NCBI RefSeq assembly: GCF_001949145.1 | Contig: NW_019091371.1 | Location: forward strand, 486,421-550,420 | Direction of reading: 5' to 3' | DNA length: 64,000 bases | Origin: Acanthaster planci | Lineage: Eukaryota > Echinodermata > Asteroidea > Valvatida > Acanthasteridae | Shown: piece by piece, positions 60,543-64,000 of the stretch | How the letters are laid out: each line of letters opens with the position of its first letter | Numbering within the stretch: the stretch's first letter is position 1 | Translations under genes and position numbers: made by a program | Notes under the pieces: generated by a model | What the model saw: only the letters and a program-made list of their open reading frames with translations | Databases searched by the model: none | Told to the model about the DNA's origin: nothing

Positions 60543-63500
60543 CTATTTAATACAGAGAAAAAATTATCCAGATAAAAAAGCACATGGTCACTGTGCATTA
60601 CCCAGCAAGTATTGAATAGCAGTCTTTGCTTTCTTCACATTCTTAGAGTGCACATAGTAGTAGTTACTAGGATTGTCACTCGGATGCCAACAGACAAACT
60701 TGTTCATATTACTGCTAACTTACCTATGCATAGTAGATGATACCACTTTTCACACTTGTCACACTGTACCCAACTGATGTCATCTCCAGTGGGCTGTAGA
60801 CAGTGTTTGGCTGAACACTGTTCATCATCATCATCCCCATCCACATTGACAAATAGCTCTGTCTCTAGCTTCTTATTCTTGTCCTTCTCTTCCTTAACTG
60901 TTTGAAAAGAGGAATCAGCAACACTTCAATAATAATTGGAAAATCAAACTCTGTGGCAAGGTACACTGGCCCACAGTCTTTAATCTATTAGATCACTGCC
61001 AAACTCGAGCGTGGATTTGGATGGATTAAAGGGAGTTACCTTCAAGTCACCAAATATTCCACTTTAACTCTGGTGCATGTTCAACCTTCAATGCATCCCA
61101 AATGCCAGCCAAAACTGGATGAAAACCTACAATCTGGGGATGCATTACCAAAGCACAGCAGTCCTTTAAATCAAGGAGGGATCCAGTGACCCAGAAACAG
61201 TATCTTGTATTTTGCATGGCTTACATGCTGGACAATCTTCATAAGCACGATGTTTATGAAAATGTGAAATTTCAAAATGCCACAATAACATGTTCCATAG
61301 TAACTGATGTAAACCATGTCCTATCACAAGTTGGTTTCATAGTAACCTATGTAAACCATGTCCTATCACAAGTTGGTTTCATGGTAACTAATGTAAACCA
61401 TGTCCTATCACAAGTTGGTTTCATGGTAACTAATGTAAACCATGCCCTATCACAAGTTGGTTTCATAGTAACCTATGTAAACCATGTCCTATCACAAGTT
61501 GGTTTCATAGTAACTGATGTAAACCATGTCCTATCACAAGTTGGTTTCATAGTAACCTATGTAAANNNNNNNNNNNNNNNNNNNNNNNNNNNNNNNNNNN
61601 NNNNNNNNNNNNNNNNNNNNNNNNNNNNNNNNNNNNNNNNNNNNNNNNNNNNNNNNNNNNNNNNNNNNNNNNNNNNNNNNNNNNNNNNNNNNNNNNNNNN
61701 NNNNNNNNNNNNNNNNNNNNNNNNNNNNNNNNNNNNNNNNNNNNNNNNNNNNNNNNNNNNNNNNNNNNNNNNNNNNNNNNNNNNNNNNNNNNNNNNNNNN
61801 NNNNNNNNNNNNNNNNNNNNNNNNNNNNNNNNNNNNNNNNNNNNNNNNNNNNNNNNNNNNNNNNNNNNNNNNNNNNNNNNNNNNNNNNNNNNNNNNNNNN
61901 NNNNNNNNNNNNNNNNNNNNNNNNNNNNNNNNNNNNNNNNNNNNNNNNNNNNNNNNNNNNNNNNNNNNNNNNNNNNNNNNNNNNNNNNNNNNNNNNNNNN
62001 NNNNNNNNNNNNNNNNNNNNNNNNNNNNNNNNNNNNNNNNNNNNNNNNNNNNNNNNNNNNNNNNNNNNNNNNNNNNNNNNNNNNNNNNNNNNNNNNNNNN
62101 NNNNNNNNNNNNNNNNNNNNNNNNNNNNNNNNNNNNNNNNNNNNNNNNNNNNNNNNNNNNNNNNNNNNNNNNNNNNNNNNNNNNNNNNNNNNNNNNNNNN
62201 NNNNNNNNNNNNNNNNNNNNNNNNNNNNNNNNNNNNNNNNNNNNNNNNNNNNNNNNNNNNNNNNNNNNNNNNNNNNNNNNNNNNNNNNNNNNNNNNNNNN
62301 NNNNNNNNNNNNNNNNNNNNNNNNNNNNNNNNNNNNNNNNNNNNNNNNNNNNNNNNNNNNNNNNNNNNNNNNNNNNNNNNNNNNNNNNNNNNNNNNNNNN
62401 NNNNNNNNNNNNNNCGTCACTGCAATACAGCTCTCAACATCACAATGAAACTTTGTAATCACCTCCTGATGAGACATCACGTCAAAACAAGAACAGCTTT
62501 GATACTATCTTTTGCCAATTCACAAAGTCCTTGTTACTTGGCAGCTGCTTGAATGCCCACCTGCCTAACAAGAATCTTTGGCATCAAAGAGCCTATGACA
62601 ATTGACCTTTTTTCTTCTTAGCCTTCTTGTGCTCCTCCTTCATCTTGTTCTCTTTGCCTTCCTTCTTGATCTTGTCAGCCAGGCCTAGCGGTTCCTTCTT
62701 CAAGCTGCGCCCTTCCTTGTCCTTGTTCTTTCTCTTTTTGATTTTCTTCTCCAGCTTGTGAGCCTCCTCCAGCATGGCCGCTCGGAAGGCATCTGCATCC
62801 TCGCCAGTCCCATCGTTCTCTCGTTTTCGCTTAAGCTTCTTCTTCTCCTTGTCCAATGCCTTGGGTCGCATCAGAAGTTTCTCACTAATGGTTTCTTCTT
62901 TTAGTTGCTGAGGCAAAGAAAACAAGAAGTGCATATACTTTCAAAATGATGCTCAAATAATGTTTCCAATACATTCAACCCAGCCTGGGTTGTTATGTCA
63001 TGGCATAATACAGTTGTTATTATGAACTGTAATAAAGACATTCCATTGTCATTGTTCATCCACTTTTGCATTAATACTGGTACTTGTGACCTCACTTGTA
63101 ATGTAACTTGTTAAAGACATCGGTTCAACTGGATTTCTGCATAGACAACAGAATTATTATTTCATTAACAAACTTTACACATTAATTTAAATCCTACATC
63201 AGAACAATATACAACCAAAAGATGAAACCAATCATGGGGCCAAAAGACCAGGAAATTAAAACAACCCACCTAATTTCTACTGTAAAAAAAGGTGAGACGT
63301 AGAGCTGCGCAGCTGGAAATGAGTTGGGAATTGAACAAAATTGTTGGTATATTGTATGTGAACTCATTTCTCCCACAAAAGGACCATGCGAGTTACAGTT
63401 TGTTTTATAAGAACACATTCCAGAATATGAAACACCTATTTGCCTTCCCACTGTGAAAACAGTACTAATCACTGACTACATCAATTGTTAACTAATGTTT

Positions 63501-64000
63501 GGAAACCACTTTAAAAAGATTTTGACAATAAAACTTGGCTGCCCTCCCTTTTTGAATATTTGCTGAACACTTGGCTTAGACCCTGGATTATCCTTAATTT
63601 AACCAGTACCTGCACAAAGAGTTCCATGAAACGTTCCTCTCTTATTGGTTGGCAAGCTTGTAAGATGCGCCAGATGTGCTGTGTCTCATCAAGTGATACC
63701 TCCAGAAGGTCTCCTTCCATCATCAGATCCTCTAGCTGTGCCTTAACCATTGGTGACAGCTCCAGCACAGGCGATTCCACAGGTCTTGGAATTATAGGAG
63801 ACTTCCGAGAGTGCTTGCGCTGCTGTATTGGCTCCAGGCTTGGCTTGGGGGCAGCACTGTATGCATGCTCAGAGCTAGAAATGGCACTGTAGGTATGTTC
63901 AGTGTCAGGAAGCTGATCTGAAGGAGGCATATCAGAATCCGAGATATCGGGGGGAGGGTAAGCATCTTCTTGCTCAGCTGTAGTGTCCCGAATGGTCTCT
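59551..64000 (-). CDS. KDM5: KDM5/JARID1 histone H3K4 demethylase, C-terminal part, 5' end beyond the right edge
   Basis: Four exons (64000-63610, 62907-62607, 60897-60724, 60542-59551) join in phase and encode the last 618 residues. The first block reads [40 protein letters not shown], nearly identical to human KDM5A ([20 protein letters not shown], then [20 protein letters not shown]). A lysine-rich segment follows, then the third PHD finger, a reader of H3K4me3 in KDM5A. The family removes H3K4 tri- and dimethyl marks with a JmjC domain that lies outside this window. The presence of the third PHD finger argues for a KDM5A/B-type protein rather than KDM5C/D, but an invertebrate usually has one KDM5. 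A tail of about 315 residues after the PHD finger is unusual. Stop codon TGA at 59553-59551. Confidence 0.95.
60724..60897 (-). CDS. KDM5: KDM5 exon (third PHD finger, N-terminal two thirds)
   Basis: The acceptor is ttcaaacag|TTAAGG and the donor TGCATAG|gtaagt; 174 bases. It encodes [20 protein letters not shown] then [20 protein letters not shown] and [19 protein letters not shown]. The PHD ligands run C-x4-C, C-x2-C, H-x2-C; the final C-x2-C is in the next exon. Both tryptophans of the KDM5A H3K4me3 pocket (in DW-V and EW-F of the human protein) are kept as SWV and KWY, so H3K4me3 reading is predicted. Confidence 0.95.
61292..61565. repeat. minisatellite, unit exactly 42 bp, six to seven copies up to a gap
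   Basis: The unit contains GTTTCATAGTAACCTATGTA and AACCATGTCCTATCACAAGTTG and repeats every 42 bases with few changes. It is an in-frame period (14 codons), so it gives a long false ORF on the plus strand. The 849-base gap begins inside it, so the true array is probably longer. Confidence 0.93.
61566..62414. other. assembly gap (849 N) starting inside the 42-bp array
   Basis: Repeat units run into the left border; the right border is unique sequence. Confidence 1.
62607..62907 (-). CDS. KDM5: KDM5 exon (lysine-rich linker)
   Basis: The acceptor is tttgcctcag|CAACTA and the donor AAAAAAG|gtcaat; 301 bases, phase 0 to phase 1. It encodes a highly charged helix-prone segment ([36 protein letters not shown]), equivalent to the KKRKRKLEK and KKKLKLGADK region before PHD3 in human KDM5A. 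The donor is not a strong consensus. Confidence 0.9.
62908..63609 (-). other. KDM5 intron, nothing recognised
   Basis: 702 bases bounded by gtactgg and a pyrimidine-rich cag. I saw no repeat, RNA gene or coding segment. Confidence 0.8.
63610..64000 (-). CDS. KDM5: KDM5 exon (conserved C-terminal block), continues past the edge
   Basis: The open frame runs from the window edge ([20 protein letters not shown]) to the donor GTGCAG|gtactgg. Residues [17 protein letters not shown] and [20 protein letters not shown] align with human KDM5A ([32 protein letters not shown]). It ends in phase 0. Confidence 0.95.

Larger units (their letters stand above)
60898..62606 (-). other. KDM5 intron with tandem repeat and assembly gap
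   Basis: This intron contains the 42-bp repeat array at 61292-61565 and an 849-base gap directly after it. The apparent 420-codon open frame over this interval on the plus strand is only repeat plus N and is not a gene. Confidence 0.85.

Noticed and set aside
61186-62448. 420-codon open frame on the plus strand
   Set aside because: It consists of the 42-bp repeat and an assembly gap; it lies in a KDM5 intron and has no coding character.

Overview
The window is animal nuclear DNA: AT-rich, intron-rich, with two protein-coding genes, both on the minus strand and both recognisable as chromatin regulators. The protein similarity is close to vertebrate orthologues, introns are long, the DNA is littered with TACATG/CATGTA simple sequence and short inverted-repeat transposons, and there is a tRNA-derived SINE. 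This fits a marine invertebrate deuterostome (echinoderm, hemichordate or lancelet); I cannot name the species from the sequence. Four runs of N (7152-7622, 18331-19012, 47656-47871, 61566-62414) are assembly gaps, and at least two of them interrupt tandem repeats.

Gene 1 (right edge, 59551-64000 and beyond): the 3' end of a KDM5/JARID1 histone H3K4 demethylase. Four exons encode the last 618 residues: the conserved C-terminal segment that follows the PLU-1 region, a lysine-rich segment, the third PHD finger, and a long acidic Ser/Thr/Pro-rich tail that the human protein, as I recall it, does not have. The catalytic JmjC part lies outside the window.

Gene 2 (55114 down to 633, continuing past the left edge): an ataxin-7 (ATXN7 family) gene, a subunit of the SAGA deubiquitinase module. 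I could assemble eleven coding exons with compatible phases and GT/AG borders, giving at least 1068 residues. They include the N-terminal C2H2-like zinc finger (split over exons 3 and 4), the SCA7 zinc-binding domain (exons 6 and 7) and the conserved block after it (exons 8 and 9). Introns 2 and 3 are about 13 kb and 24 kb, so most of the window (17.6-54.8 kb) is ataxin-7 intron. The start codon lies about 4.4 kb downstream of the KDM5 stop codon, in a CpG-containing stretch with a consensus CRE.

The introns are the accessory part. By eye I found about ten transposon-like elements, four with good 8-bp target duplications of hAT type, one TTAA-flanked piggyBac-like element, two opposite-facing copies of one inverted-repeat element, other terminal-inverted-repeat elements, one complete SINE with a 10-bp target duplication, three tandem-repeat arrays and a 36-bp perfect palindrome. 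No transposase, reverse transcriptase, intact tRNA, rRNA or CRISPR array was seen. Functionally, the two genes both act on promoter chromatin (H3K4 methylation and H2B ubiquitin), but nothing in the sequence proves that their linkage is regulatory.
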